A program made the position numbers and the translations under genes. Under the pieces are notes generated by a model that saw only the letters and a list, made by a program, of their open reading frames with translations, had not been told where the DNA came from and did not search any database. This document shows, piece after piece, positions 17,648 through 26,903 of a stretch of DNA of 64,000 bases. Origin of the DNA: SG8-4 sp964598225 (GTDB lineage Bacteria > Planctomycetota > Phycisphaerae > Sedimentisphaerales > Anaerobacaceae); contig CAZRBG010000028.1 of assembly GCA_964598225.1 (NCBI GenBank), forward strand, positions 4,633-68,632, read 5' to 3'. The stretch's first letter is position 1. The number at the start of each line of letters is the position of its first letter.

Positions 17648-18706
17648 ATGCAATTTCCGGCACACATCGACATGCCTGCTCCCACTTCGAGTCCCGAGTT
17701 CGCAGCTTTCGAGCTTGTGAGCAAAGACTTGCAACGCGTCAAATCGTTGATCAACGAACAATTGATCGCCTCGGCCCCGGCTTTGGCCGGGCTTGCCTCG
17801 CAAGATCGCCGGGATAGACCGGCCGATGCAGGCCGCTTGCTCGAGTACGTCGGCGCTCGAAGCGGCAAAATGCTCAGACCCGGCCTGGTGTTGCTGGCCG
17901 GTAAGTGTTTCGGCAAAGTAACCGATCAGCACATTCAGGTCGCCGCGGTCCTCGAGATGATGCACAACGCCACTTTATTGCACGACGACGTCATGGACGA
18001 GGGCCAGACGAGGCGGGGGCTGCCGACGGTCAACAGCTTTTGCGGCAATGAGGTGGCCGTGCTGCTGGGCGATTTTCTCCTCAGCCGCGTCTTTAGAATG
18101 TGCACACATTTGCAGCCCCAAGCGGCTAAAGTAGTCGCCGACTCGGCGGTCAGGCTCTGCGAGGGGGAATTGGGGCAGGTGGTTCGAAAGCACAACTGGC
18201 AATTGACCGAGCAGGAATACGTAGAGATAATCACCGAAAAAAGTGCGGTACTCTTTAACAGCGCCTGCTACCTCGGAGCACTTTTGGCAAAGGCCGATGA
18301 GCGGCGCGCCCGGTCGCTGGCCGAATTCGGATTGAATTCCGGCATAGCTTTTCAGATCACAGACGATCTGCTCGATCTGGTCGGCGAAGAAAGCCGGACG
18401 GGCAAAACGCTCGGTACAGACGTCGACAAGCAAAAGCTTACTTTGGCAATAATACATCTGCTCGGAACGGCCGATGAAGCCCGGAAAAAGTCCATAATAG
18501 ACTCTTTCCTCGACGGAAACGATGATCAATACGACCGGCACGCCCTGGTGAAGCTCTTAAATCGCTATGGCAGCCTGGAATACGCACGCAAGAGAGCGAG
18601 AGAATTCATCGACGCGGCGATAGAGGCTTTGTCCGATCTGGAACCAAGCGACTCCAAAGACGCACTGATCGCAACCGCCGAATTCATGATCTCCAGATCA
18701 TCTTAG
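17648..18706 (+). CDS. polyprenyl diphosphate synthase (trans-isoprenyl synthase, IspB-like)
   Basis: 352 residues. The first aspartate-rich motif is LLHDDVMDEG (D113, D114, D117) followed by RRG; the second is DDLLD at 239-243. GKMLRP near 73-78 and KTLGTD near 252 complete the prenyltransferase set. Bulky-residue patterns before the first DDxxD suggest a medium-chain product such as octaprenyl or solanesyl, used for quinones, but chain length cannot be read reliably. No clear ribosome binding site precedes the ATG, and M9 at 17672 is an alternative. The stop overlaps the convergent minus-strand barrel gene by four bases. Confidence 0.88.
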   Translation: MQFPAHIDMPAPTSSPEFAAFELVSKDLQRVKSLINEQLIASAPALAGLASQDRRDRPADAGRLLEYVGARSGKMLRPGLVLLAGKCFGKVTDQHIQVAAVLEMMHNATLLHDDVMDEGQTRRGLPTVNSFCGNEVAVLLGDFLLSRVFRMCTHLQPQAAKVVADSAVRLCEGELGQVVRKHNWQLTEQEYVEIITEKSAVLFNSACYLGALLAKADERRARSLAEFGLNSGIAFQITDDLLDLVGEESRTGKTLGTDVDKQKLTLAIIHLLGTADEARKKSIIDSFLDGNDDQYDRHALVKLLNRYGSLEYARKRAREFIDAAIEALSDLEPSDSKDALIATAEFMISRSS

Positions 18707-19575
18707 AACTTCAAGGATGCGCCGATGCTGAAGACCATTTCGTCTTCGGGATTGACCGTATCTTCCCACGACGACTGATAGTAGAACGCCGGCGTAAGAT
18801 GGACGTTCTCGGCCAATTCGAAACTCGTCGAGACGCCGAACAGAGCGTGCGACCAGTCGTGATCGACAGCGCCGCCCCCGGCGCCGGTGGGTCCGCCGGC
18901 AAATCCGTCGTTATATACGGCCGCGGCGCTGAAACTGATGACCTGTTCCGGCGTATCAGGCGAAAGTCCCGGTATTCTCCAGTCATAGTTCAACCCGAAG
19001 ACGTGGATCCAGCCATCGTAGTTGCCGGGAAGGTCGGGCTTTGCAGTTCCGGCGCCGTCTGTTCCCGAACTGCCGGCAGCAGGCCATATCCGGCCGACGA
19101 AATAGCTTGGAACAATGCCCCCCGGGCATATTTCAGGCATAGAAATCTGTACGCCTACTTCATGAGCGTCGCCGGCCTCATCCGCCTGGTCGATGAAGTC
19201 GTAGTATCTTCCGTGGGCCCTGACAGCCACGGCCCCCGGCTCGCCCTCGCCGAAAACGGTGCTGTATGCTATCGTGTAGTTGTACTCGGTGGCGTCGACT
19301 CTACTGGTGCCGGCACGGTTGGTCGCAGATTTGTTCATGTCGCCGCCTGACGTCGGGTAGGAAGCCCAGACATTAACACTGAAACCGCTGCCGAACAGGT
19401 CCACGTCCACGCTCGGCTGGAAAGCGCCCGCGTCGTCCAGGCGGTCGAAGCCGTACCACAGATACTTGCTGACCCAAGTGGCGTCTACAGTGGTAAGCGG
19501 CTCTTCCTGAGCTCGGACTAAACCGGTTGTACCGACCAGAACCACGACAACTAAGATAATTCCCTGCTTCTTCAT
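18703..19575 (-). CDS. predicted outer-membrane beta-barrel protein
   Basis: 290 residues from the ATG at 19575, chosen because AGGGAGA lies eight bases before it; the frame extends nine codons further without such a site. A signal peptide is clear (MKKQGIILVVVVLVGTTGLVRA). The mature part is Gly/Asp-rich with alternating strands: 'TWVSKYLWYGFDRLD' near the start and a C-terminal Phe (GASLKF) as in outer-membrane barrels. The start of the mature chain resembles TorF-type or porin-like hypothetical families. Substrate unknown. It shares an upstream motif with the next minus-strand barrel gene. Confidence 0.7.
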   Translation of the reverse strand: MKKQGIILVVVVLVGTTGLVRAQEEPLTTVDATWVSKYLWYGFDRLDDAGAFQPSVDVDLFGSGFSVNVWASYPTSGGDMNKSATNRAGTSRVDATEYNYTIAYSTVFGEGEPGAVAVRAHGRYYDFIDQADEAGDAHEVGVQISMPEICPGGIVPSYFVGRIWPAAGSSGTDGAGTAKPDLPGNYDGWIHVFGLNYDWRIPGLSPDTPEQVISFSAAAVYNDGFAGGPTGAGGGAVDHDWSHALFGVSTSFELAENVHLTPAFYYQSSWEDTVNPEDEMVFSIGASLKF

Positions 19576-19786
19576 GCTAATCTCCCTGGCAAAAACATGC
19601 ATGGTTAACTACTTTCAATTGTTACCTTACGACACTAAAAACATCAATATCAATACTGATATCGCTAACCACCACCTAAGAAGATTATCGTCACACAAAG
19701 GCAAATCACAACAGGAAAAAAACAAAGTTTTCCGGCTTTTTTACATTGATATGCCGAAGAAGACTCTCTTAACCCCCGAAGCAAAT

Positions 19787-19823
19787 AGTAGGGCTGCGAG
19801 AAGAGAACTCGCAGCCCTTACTA
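19787..19823. terminator. strong hairpin, probable terminator of the 19868-20677 gene
   Basis: A perfect 14-base stem AGTAGGGCTGCGAG / CTCGCAGCCCTACT-type with a nine-base loop, located just downstream (minus strand) of the second barrel gene. Only a weak T-run follows on the minus strand (TATTTGC), so it may also act as an mRNA-stabilising hairpin. Confidence 0.65.
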
Positions 19824-19867
19824 TACTTCTGTAGAAATCACTGAATTCAGTAATCGCATTGAGGTTA

Positions 19868-20677
19868 TTACGGACACTTGAACATAGCGCCGACACTCCA
19901 GCCCCAGGCCTCGCCGGTATAGAGAAATTCGGCCATCAGCGAGGCATTCGGATCGCCAAGGCTCACCAGAGTGCCGATATAGGCGCCCAACTGCAGCTTC
20001 TGCTCGAGTTCATACTCATAGCGAGAATCTGACACCGACGGAGCACTCCTGACCTCCAGATCGGCTTCGACAAAGTGCAGGAACGGCCCGCCGTAAATAA
20101 TCATGTCCTCAGACAGCGGGACTGTCGGCCCCACAGCAAGCTGCACTTCATACCACTCAAGTTTGGCCGGCGTGTTCCCGGAGGGCACGCCGATTGTTCC
20201 ATTGCCCCATGTCCCTCCACTGCTGGTTACTCTGACATTGTCCTCGCTCTTACCTTGGGTAAACTGGCCCAGGACGCCCCATTTCGTATCGCCATCTTGG
20301 GCGAGCGTCCTCTTGGTTCCGATGCCGAATGCGAAGCCGTCATCACCGTCGAAGTCCGGGGCGCCGCCGTCACCGGGGAACTCGGCATTCGCCCATCCTA
20401 TAGCGCCGTAGAGCTCCCAGTCATTTGAAATGCCGTAACCGAGAGACACATAATACATGTCGTTCTGCAGGTCATTGATAACTGCTCCACCACCGCCCGT
20501 GGCGTCGACAGTCCCCGATACCTCCAGGGTCATATCACTTTGTCCGTAACCGATTCCGACACCATACTGCCCCTGTTCCAGCCCGGCCATGGGCGGGCCC
20601 ATCGGGGCCAGCGCAAAACTCGCCGAGCAAAAAACTCCCACCACCATCACACTCAACAACATTCTTTTCCGTACCAT
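19868..20677 (-). CDS. predicted outer-membrane beta-barrel protein
   Basis: 269 residues with a signal peptide (KRMLLSVMVVGVFCSASFA). The mature protein is acidic and Gly-rich with barrel-like alternating strands ('YGVGIGYGQSDMTLEVSG', 'MYYVSLGYGISNDWELYGAIG', 'KWGVLGQFTQG'). It resembles small OmpW/OmpA-type barrels in style but has no recognised family motif. A GGAAAGGAG-type site precedes the start. It lies upstream of the 18703-19575 gene on the same strand, separated by the hairpin at 19787-19823. Function unknown. Confidence 0.7.
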   Translation of the reverse strand: MVRKRMLLSVMVVGVFCSASFALAPMGPPMAGLEQGQYGVGIGYGQSDMTLEVSGTVDATGGGGAVINDLQNDMYYVSLGYGISNDWELYGAIGWANAEFPGDGGAPDFDGDDGFAFGIGTKRTLAQDGDTKWGVLGQFTQGKSEDNVRVTSSGGTWGNGTIGVPSGNTPAKLEWYEVQLAVGPTVPLSEDMIIYGGPFLHFVEADLEVRSAPSVSDSRYEYELEQKLQLGAYIGTLVSLGDPNASLMAEFLYTGEAWGWSVGAMFKCP

Positions 20678-21109
20678 AAGATACTCCTTTCCTACAAGTC
20701 CACATAATTTAGTTGCTATTCCAATACTTACCTTACCGCAACAAGAGTGTGTGACAATAATTCATTTTGTTCTCTTCCATGTTTCATCATCATAACGCAT
20801 ATATAGTTAACCCCATAGAACGCTTCAGGTTCAAAAGTCTACATATCTGATAAGGCCAAATCAAGAAAATATCTATTTTTCCAATTTTTTTTTTGCACGT
20901 ACCTGTTATTAAGAAAATCCGGCAAAAAGGCCTATATCAGCCTAATCACGGCACATCTTATGTCTTCGGCATTCTATGCCCGACTTCATTAAAAGATTGT
21001 TATAAGCCTATAATATCTGTACTAACAGGCTTGAAAAGGCTTTCAATCGCTAAAAAAAATGATTGAGAAAACGGCGATATCAATACTGAGAACGCGAGGA
21101 GTTTTGTCT

Positions 21110-21138
21110 TCGACAGGCCCTTGGACTCATGATATAAT
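21110..21138 (+). promoter_or_regulatory. predicted sigma-70-type promoter of rarA
   Basis: TCGACA (21110-21115), a 17-base spacer and a perfect TATAAT (21133-21138). The predicted +1 falls at about 21145-21146, on or next to the ATG at 21146, so the rarA transcript may be leaderless. Confidence 0.5.
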
Positions 21139-21145
21139 GACGTCG

Positions 21146-22534
21146 ATGGACCGCAGCGGCACAAAAAAATCTCTATTCGGAATTTCAGAAAAGGCCAATT
21201 TAGCCCGGGCGGCGCCGCTGGCGGCGAGAATGAGACCGAGAAACCCGAACGAATTCCTCGGCCAAAGTCACTTCCTCGGCCCGGACAAATTGCTCACGAG
21301 AATGCTCGAAGCAGACGCACTCACCAGCCTGATATTCTACGGCCCGCCCGGCGTGGGCAAGACCTCGCTGGCGACGGTAATCGCAAATCACACCAGGGCC
21401 GAATTCCATTACCTCAGCGCGCCCGCAGCGAGTGTCAAGGACGTTCGGCACATAAGCGAAAACGCTCGTGACAGGCTCGCAACCGGCAATCAAAGGACGG
21501 TGCTGTTTATCGATGAGATACATCGTTTCAACCGCGCACAACAGGACGTTCTGCTCGACGACGTCGAAGCGGGAGTGTTGATCCTCATAGGTGCCACTAC
21601 TGAAAACCCGTATTTCTCGGTCAACTCGCCTCTGATTTCCCGCAGCACGGTGTTCCGCTTCAAACCGCTGAGCGAGCACGATCTGCTACATTTGCTCAAG
21701 ACAGCGATTTCCGATCCCGAACGGGGCCTGGGCCGATACGATATCGAAGCCGACGAAAAGGCTTTGAAATTCTTGGCCGTGATGAGCGACGGAGATGCCC
21801 GGAAAGCTCTAACGGCTCTCGAAATCGGCGTCTTATCTCAGGCCGCCCGCAGATCCGAAAGTGACACCGATGACGGCAGCGGCAAACAAAGCATAAAATT
21901 TAATCTCGAAGTCGCAAAGCAGTCGATACAACAGAAGACGATAGATTACGACGGCACGGGCGATACGCACTACGATCTGGCCAGCGCGCTGCAGAAAAGT
22001 ATGCGCGGCTCCGATCCCGACGCTACTGTATACTGGCTCGCCAGGATGCTGGCGGGTGGGGAGGATACGCGGTTTATCGCCCGGCGAATTGCGGTCTGTG
22101 CGGCCGAAGACGTAGGCAACGCCGACCCGATGGCAACGGTGCTGGCGGCCGCAGCCGTTCAGATATCCGAGTTTGTAGGCCTGCCGGAAGCCCAGTTGCC
22201 GCTGGCTCAGGCAGCGATCTACGTCGCATGTGCGCCGAAATCAAACGCCTCGGCTTCCGCTGTCTGGAAGGCGGCCTCCGACGTAAAGAGCGAGCCGATC
22301 CGGCGGGTGCCGAAACATCTTAAGGACAGTCATTATCAGGCCGCGAAAAAGGCCGGATTCGGAGCCGAATATAAATATCCTCATGATTTCAAAGGCGGCT
22401 ACGTGCCGCAAAGGTATCTGCCTGAAGGATTCGAGAAAAAATATTACGTACCCAAAGACAGCGGTCGCGAAAAAGATACGAAGCGGTATTTACAAAAGCT
22501 GCAAACCTTGCTACAAAATAGCGAACCTGTTTAA
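21146..22534 (+). CDS. rarA: replication-associated recombination protein A (AAA+ ATPase)
   Basis: 462 residues from the ATG at 21146; the frame is open further upstream, with another ATG at 21137 inside the predicted -10 box. The N-terminus SLFG..APLAARMRPRNPNEFLGQ is family-typical. Walker A is GPPGVGKTS near 66-74, Walker B is LFIDEIHRFNRAQQD near 116, sensor 1 is GATTENP, and the C-terminal tetramerisation part has 'RIAVCAAEDVGNADP' and 'SNASASAVWKA'. RarA/MgsA acts at stalled replication forks. An acidic insert (ESDTDDGSGKQ) lies around residue 255. Confidence 0.9.
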   Translation: MDRSGTKKSLFGISEKANLARAAPLAARMRPRNPNEFLGQSHFLGPDKLLTRMLEADALTSLIFYGPPGVGKTSLATVIANHTRAEFHYLSAPAASVKDVRHISENARDRLATGNQRTVLFIDEIHRFNRAQQDVLLDDVEAGVLILIGATTENPYFSVNSPLISRSTVFRFKPLSEHDLLHLLKTAISDPERGLGRYDIEADEKALKFLAVMSDGDARKALTALEIGVLSQAARRSESDTDDGSGKQSIKFNLEVAKQSIQQKTIDYDGTGDTHYDLASALQKSMRGSDPDATVYWLARMLAGGEDTRFIARRIAVCAAEDVGNADPMATVLAAAAVQISEFVGLPEAQLPLAQAAIYVACAPKSNASASAVWKAASDVKSEPIRRVPKHLKDSHYQAAKKAGFGAEYKYPHDFKGGYVPQRYLPEGFEKKYYVPKDSGREKDTKRYLQKLQTLLQNSEPV

Positions 22535-22566
22535 GACAGCGCCGTAGATTAAGGATAATCGAAGAA

Positions 22567-23133
22567 ATGGACAAGGCTCAGTTGCGCCGCAAGATAATGG
22601 ATTGCCTGCTCGCGATCAGTCCCGAGCAGAGAAGCCGGAAGAGCCGAAAGGCATCTGAAAATCTGGTCTCGACAGCGCAGTTCCAGGAAGCCTCGACGGT
22701 GATGATGTTCGTATCCCTGCCCCACGAGGTGGACACCTCCGAGGTAATACTTCACGCATGGCAGCTTGGAAAGGTAGTAGCCGTGCCCAAGATATCCTGG
22801 CAGCAGAGACACATGATAGCAGTACAGATAAATTCGCTCGAGACAGGTTTTTCCACTTCCGCCTCCGGCCTGCGCAATCCGATATCGGGCGTGCCGGTGC
22901 CTTTCGGCGAGATCGACATGGTAGTAACGCCCATGCTGGGAGTCGATAAAAAGGGAAATCGTCTCGGACGGGGAGGGGCTTACTACGACAGGTTCTTCGC
23001 CCACCCGGAACTGAAAGCCGTAAAATGCTGCCTGGGATACGAAGAACAAGTTTTCGATTCGATACCTACTACCGATCATGATATATCGGTCGATATGCTC
23101 GTCACCGACGAGCAAGTAACTTATTTCAATTAG
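22567..23133 (+). CDS. 5-formyltetrahydrofolate cyclo-ligase
   Basis: 188 residues, normal size. The C-terminal ATP/folate signature GRGGAYYDRF is at 134-143, preceded by TPMLGVDKKGNRL. The N-terminal RRK..L helix and 'MMFVSLPHEVDTSEVILHAW' fit the family. It converts 5-formyl-THF to 5,10-methenyl-THF using ATP. It begins 32 bases after the rarA stop and may share its transcript. Confidence 0.9.
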   Translation: MDKAQLRRKIMDCLLAISPEQRSRKSRKASENLVSTAQFQEASTVMMFVSLPHEVDTSEVILHAWQLGKVVAVPKISWQQRHMIAVQINSLETGFSTSASGLRNPISGVPVPFGEIDMVVTPMLGVDKKGNRLGRGGAYYDRFFAHPELKAVKCCLGYEEQVFDSIPTTDHDISVDMLVTDEQVTYFN

Positions 23134-23188
23134 ACAGGCTTTATCTGCAAATTTGCAGTAACCGATCAGTATTCGAAAGGAGATTACA

Positions 23189-24334
23189 ATGGCTCGACAT
23201 CCTTATGGCCCTCAGGCCAGAAAAAGAGCCCGAAACCGGACATACACAGTTTTAGCCCTGCTCGCTGTAGTTTTGATTATTGCTTTTATGTACGGGCCTT
23301 TCGGCGCTGATGCCGAAGATGAAGGCATGCCCGCCGAGAACAACTATCCCGTCGAGCCTAATATGGTTGCTTCTGACTTACCCGACGCCAACGAGACTCT
23401 CGCAGCCGAGCAATCGGAACCGGTTGAACCAAATATGGCAACTTTATCCGTAACCGAGAATACAGAGCCGGAACCGCTGCCGGAGGTGGTGAATTTGACT
23501 GAGGCCGAGCCAAATCTGCCGACGGTTGCCGCAGAGATGGAGATAGAGACGTTTTCTCCGGGAGAGCCTAATCCGCAGGCAGATACGCTGATAGCCGAGG
23601 CGGCGGACCTGATCAACCAGGGTTCCAGCGGGTACCTCGAGGCTCGTGAAACACTAAATCAGGCGTTGCGGATGCCTTTGAGCGCCGAGCAGAAGAAGTA
23701 CGTCAAACAGCAGCTCTCCGAGCTGTCAAACAGGTGGCTGTTCAGCAGAACCGTCCTGCCGGGCGATCCGCTTTGCGAAAACTACCGGATCAAACCCGGC
23801 GACATACTCGAAGTGATCGGCAAAGAACATAAGGTTCCGTATGAGATTCTCATGGAAATCAACAACATTCGTAATCCCCGGTCGCTGCAGGCCGGACAAA
23901 CGATTAAGGTAATCCACGGTCCTTTCCACGCGAAGGTATACCGTTCCACATTCAAGATGGACATATATCTTCAGAATACATACGTTCGCAGCTTTACCGT
24001 CGGCCTGGGCAAGCCCGGCCGGGAAACACCAACGGGCCTGTGGCGTCTGCGGCCCGGCGGAAAAGCCCATGCCACCGTCTGGCGCGATCCTGATACGGGA
24101 AAGCTCTATCAGCCGGAAGACCCTAACTACCCGCTGGGATCGAGATGGATGGCCCTCGAAGGACTTCGCGGAGAAGCCAAGGGGCGGCAGGGCTTCGGCA
24201 TCCACGGCACGAAAGAACCTGACCAGATCGGCGCCGCAGGCTCGCGGGGGTGCATCCGCATGTTTAACGGCGAAGCGATTCTGGTCTACAACATGCTCGT
24301 CGACGGCCTCTCGCAGGTCGAAGTAACAGACTGA
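23189..24334 (+). CDS. L,D-transpeptidase with LysM domain
   Basis: 381 residues. A membrane helix at 18-34 follows a basic N-terminus, so this is a type II membrane protein. A Pro/Glu-rich spacer with repeated 'EPN' motifs spans about 45-130, then a helical segment. The LysM domain is at 199-243 (YRIKPGDILEVIGKEHKVP). The YkuD domain is at 247-380 with HGT at 339-341 and the catalytic cysteine C355 in SRGCIRM. It should make 3-3 peptidoglycan cross-links or attach proteins to peptidoglycan in the periplasm. A GAAAGGAG site precedes the ATG. Relevant because planctomycetes were long debated to lack a wall. Confidence 0.93.
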   Translation: MARHPYGPQARKRARNRTYTVLALLAVVLIIAFMYGPFGADAEDEGMPAENNYPVEPNMVASDLPDANETLAAEQSEPVEPNMATLSVTENTEPEPLPEVVNLTEAEPNLPTVAAEMEIETFSPGEPNPQADTLIAEAADLINQGSSGYLEARETLNQALRMPLSAEQKKYVKQQLSELSNRWLFSRTVLPGDPLCENYRIKPGDILEVIGKEHKVPYEILMEINNIRNPRSLQAGQTIKVIHGPFHAKVYRSTFKMDIYLQNTYVRSFTVGLGKPGRETPTGLWRLRPGGKAHATVWRDPDTGKLYQPEDPNYPLGSRWMALEGLRGEAKGRQGFGIHGTKEPDQIGAAGSRGCIRMFNGEAILVYNMLVDGLSQVEVTD

Positions 24335-24336
24335 GA

Positions 24337-24410
24337 ATTGACTATTGTCTATTGCATATGATTATTAGACTTGCGCGCGTCGGTTCTGTGCCGGCGCGTT
24401 GATAGTCAAT
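24337..24410. repeat. inverted repeat ATTGACTAT / ATAGTCAAT with GC-rich inner stem
   Basis: Outer arms ATTGACTAT (24337-24345) and ATAGTCAAT (24402-24410) enclose a GC-rich core with CGCG..CGCG complementarity. It starts three bases after the L,D-transpeptidase stop and is related in sequence and position to the repeat after ilvE (17577-17623). Confidence 0.65.
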
Positions 24411-24497
24411 ACTCGCTGTCGGGCGATTTGTATTGCAAACCCGGCTCATACCCTTTATCCTGACTGCACGATTTCCATGCCCTGAAAGAGGGGAAAC

Positions 24498-26891
24498 ATG
24501 GACCGAAATACAACAGAACGTGGTCTATTTGAAGGGACTATGAGAATGCAACTGAATCGCCTCCGAAACCGGCATATTCCCAAGATGGCAATCCTTACAG
24601 TGGTCGGTAGGATGGGCAACTTGCACCTCAGGCGCTCGTTGCCCATGTTGTTCATCTGTTTGGTATTGTCTCTGTGCTCGTCATCGACCGCCGCCTGGCA
24701 GCCTGCCAAAGGCCCGCTCACGACCAGATGGGGCAGGCAGGTCACGCCGAGAAAAGTCCACCAGGAATACCCCCGCCCGCAGATGGTTCGCGAGGACTGG
24801 CTGAGCCTCAACGGACTGTGGGAATACGCCATCCGGCCGAAAGCACAGGAACAACCGGAAGAATTCGATGGCGAGATTCTCGTGCCGTTCCCGGTCGAGT
24901 CGGCGCTGTCCGGCGTAATGAAATCGGTCGGCCCGGACAATCGCCTATGGTACCACCGCACGTTCGAGGTTCCCGACAACTGGGACAAAGAACGTATCCT
25001 GCTGCACTTCGGCGCGGTCGATTGGGACGCGACAGTCTGGATAAACGGCAAAGAAGTCGGCAATCACAAAGGCGGGTACGACCCCTTCACCTTCGACATA
25101 ACCGATGCCTTGAAAGAAAACGGCGAGCAGGAGATCGTCCTGAGCGTCTGGGACCCGACCGACGCCGGCACCCAACCTCGCGGCAAACAGGTCCGCAACC
25201 CACGCGGCATCTGGTACACCGCAGTAACCGGCATCTGGCAAACCATCTGGCTCGAACCGGTGCCCGATACGCATCTGCGTCGACTTGTGCTAACGCCCGA
25301 TTTGGATCGGGAAAGGCTGGGTATCGTGATACAAGGCCGGCAGTTGGACGGCTGCACCATACAGGCTCGGGTAGCTGCAGACGGGGACTGGCTCTCCACT
25401 GCTGTCGTCGAGCCAGATATTTGGCAAACTACCGATAGCATCACGGTGGGAGTTCCCCGAATGCGGCTCTGGAGCCCGGGCGAACCATTCCTCTATGATC
25501 TGACGGTCACTGTGCTCAGGGACGACAAGGTTGTGGATGAGGTCAAGAGCTATTTCGCCATGCGCGAAATTTCTGTAGAAAAGGATGAAAACGGGATTAA
25601 TCGACTCTTTCTCAACAGCAAGCCGTTGTTCCAGTTCGGGCCGCTGGATCAGGGTTGGTGGCCTGATGGATTGTACGCCGCGCCGAGTGATGAAGCGCTG
25701 CGATACGATATCGAGGTTCTGAAAGAGCTGGGCTGCAACATGCTGCGCAAGCACGTCAAAGTTGAGCCGGACCGGTTCTATTATTGGTGCGATAAGCTGG
25801 GCCTGATGGTCTGGCAGGATATGCCAAACGGCGACAGGCACATTCGCGGCAGCGATTCGGACCTGGATCGCAGCGAAGAATCGGCGGGGCAGTTCGAGCT
25901 GGAATTGACGCGAGTCATCAACACGTTCTATAATCATCCGAGTATCGTCATGTGGGTTCCTTTCAACGAAGGCTGGGGCCAGTACGATACGCCGCGTATT
26001 GTGAACCTGATTGAGAAGCTCGATCCCACCAGACTGGTCAACAACGCGAGCGGGTGGGCCGACCGGGGCGTCGGCGACGTGCACGATATTCATAGATACC
26101 CCGGCCCGGCGGCGCCGCCGGTTGAGGAAGATCGTGCCGCAGTGCTCGGCGAGTTCGGCGGCCTGGGGCTTCCTATCAAAGGACACACCTGGCAGGACGA
26201 GAAAAACTGGGGATACCGCAGCTACAAAACGCGAGACGAGCTTACCGAAGCGTACGTGAGTCTGATCGAGAATCTGCGATCTCTCATCGGTGAAGGCCTG
26301 GCCGCGGCGGTGCATACGCAGACGACCGATGTGGAAATCGAGGTCAACGGCCTGATGACCTACGACCGGGCGATAATAAAGATGGACGCCGAAAAAGTCG
26401 CCGCGGCTAACAAACGCCTGTATCTGCCGCCGCCGGTTATCAAGACAATCGTCCCGACCTCACAGACTCACCCGCAAACATGGAAATACACAACGAGCAA
26501 GCCCCGCGACGGATGGCAGAAATCAAACTTCGACGATTCGACCTGGCAATCCGGCAAAGGCGGCTTCGGCACAAAAGGCACACCCGGCGCCGCCGTGCGC
26601 ACTGAGTGGAATGGTTCGGACATCTGGCTGCGCAGAACATTTGAGCTTAGAAACGCGAAACTCGACCGCCCGCAACTGTCAATCCACCACGACGAGGACG
26701 CAGAAGTGTACATCAACGGCAAACTCGCAGCAAAACTCGAAGGCTACACGACCAGCTACGTCCGAGCGACATTGAACGAAGATGCGATAGAGGCGCTGAA
26801 AACCGGCACAAACTGCATAGCCATCCACTGCCGCCAAACCACCGGCGGCCAATACATAGACGCCGGCCTCGTAAACGTCATCGAGCAATAG
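24498..26891 (+). CDS. glycoside hydrolase family 2 enzyme, secreted, with extra C-terminal sugar-binding-like domain
   Basis: 797 residues. GAGGGG sits four bases before the ATG, yet the hydrophobic signal-peptide core lies unusually deep (about 48-66, LPMLFICLVLSLCSSSTAA), so a later start is possible. Domains in order: GH2 sugar-binding jelly roll (about 90-265, with 'WYHRTFEVPDNW'), an immunoglobulin-like domain, and a TIM barrel with acid/base E491 in PFNEGWGQ and nucleophile E552 in LGEFGG. After the barrel comes a galactose-binding-like beta domain (about 650-797, 'WLRRTFEL', 'YINGKL'). It probably cleaves beta-galactoside or beta-glucuronide linkages outside the cytoplasm. Two sulfatase genes follow at once. 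Confidence 0.88.
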   Translation: MDRNTTERGLFEGTMRMQLNRLRNRHIPKMAILTVVGRMGNLHLRRSLPMLFICLVLSLCSSSTAAWQPAKGPLTTRWGRQVTPRKVHQEYPRPQMVREDWLSLNGLWEYAIRPKAQEQPEEFDGEILVPFPVESALSGVMKSVGPDNRLWYHRTFEVPDNWDKERILLHFGAVDWDATVWINGKEVGNHKGGYDPFTFDITDALKENGEQEIVLSVWDPTDAGTQPRGKQVRNPRGIWYTAVTGIWQTIWLEPVPDTHLRRLVLTPDLDRERLGIVIQGRQLDGCTIQARVAADGDWLSTAVVEPDIWQTTDSITVGVPRMRLWSPGEPFLYDLTVTVLRDDKVVDEVKSYFAMREISVEKDENGINRLFLNSKPLFQFGPLDQGWWPDGLYAAPSDEALRYDIEVLKELGCNMLRKHVKVEPDRFYYWCDKLGLMVWQDMPNGDRHIRGSDSDLDRSEESAGQFELELTRVINTFYNHPSIVMWVPFNEGWGQYDTPRIVNLIEKLDPTRLVNNASGWADRGVGDVHDIHRYPGPAAPPVEEDRAAVLGEFGGLGLPIKGHTWQDEKNWGYRSYKTRDELTEAYVSLIENLRSLIGEGLAAAVHTQTTDVEIEVNGLMTYDRAIIKMDAEKVAAANKRLYLPPPVIKTIVPTSQTHPQTWKYTTSKPRDGWQKSNFDDSTWQSGKGGFGTKGTPGAAVRTEWNGSDIWLRRTFELRNAKLDRPQLSIHHDEDAEVYINGKLAAKLEGYTTSYVRATLNEDAIEALKTGTNCIAIHCRQTTGGQYIDAGLVNVIEQ

Positions 26892-26903
26892 AAAGTTTTG
26901 ACT

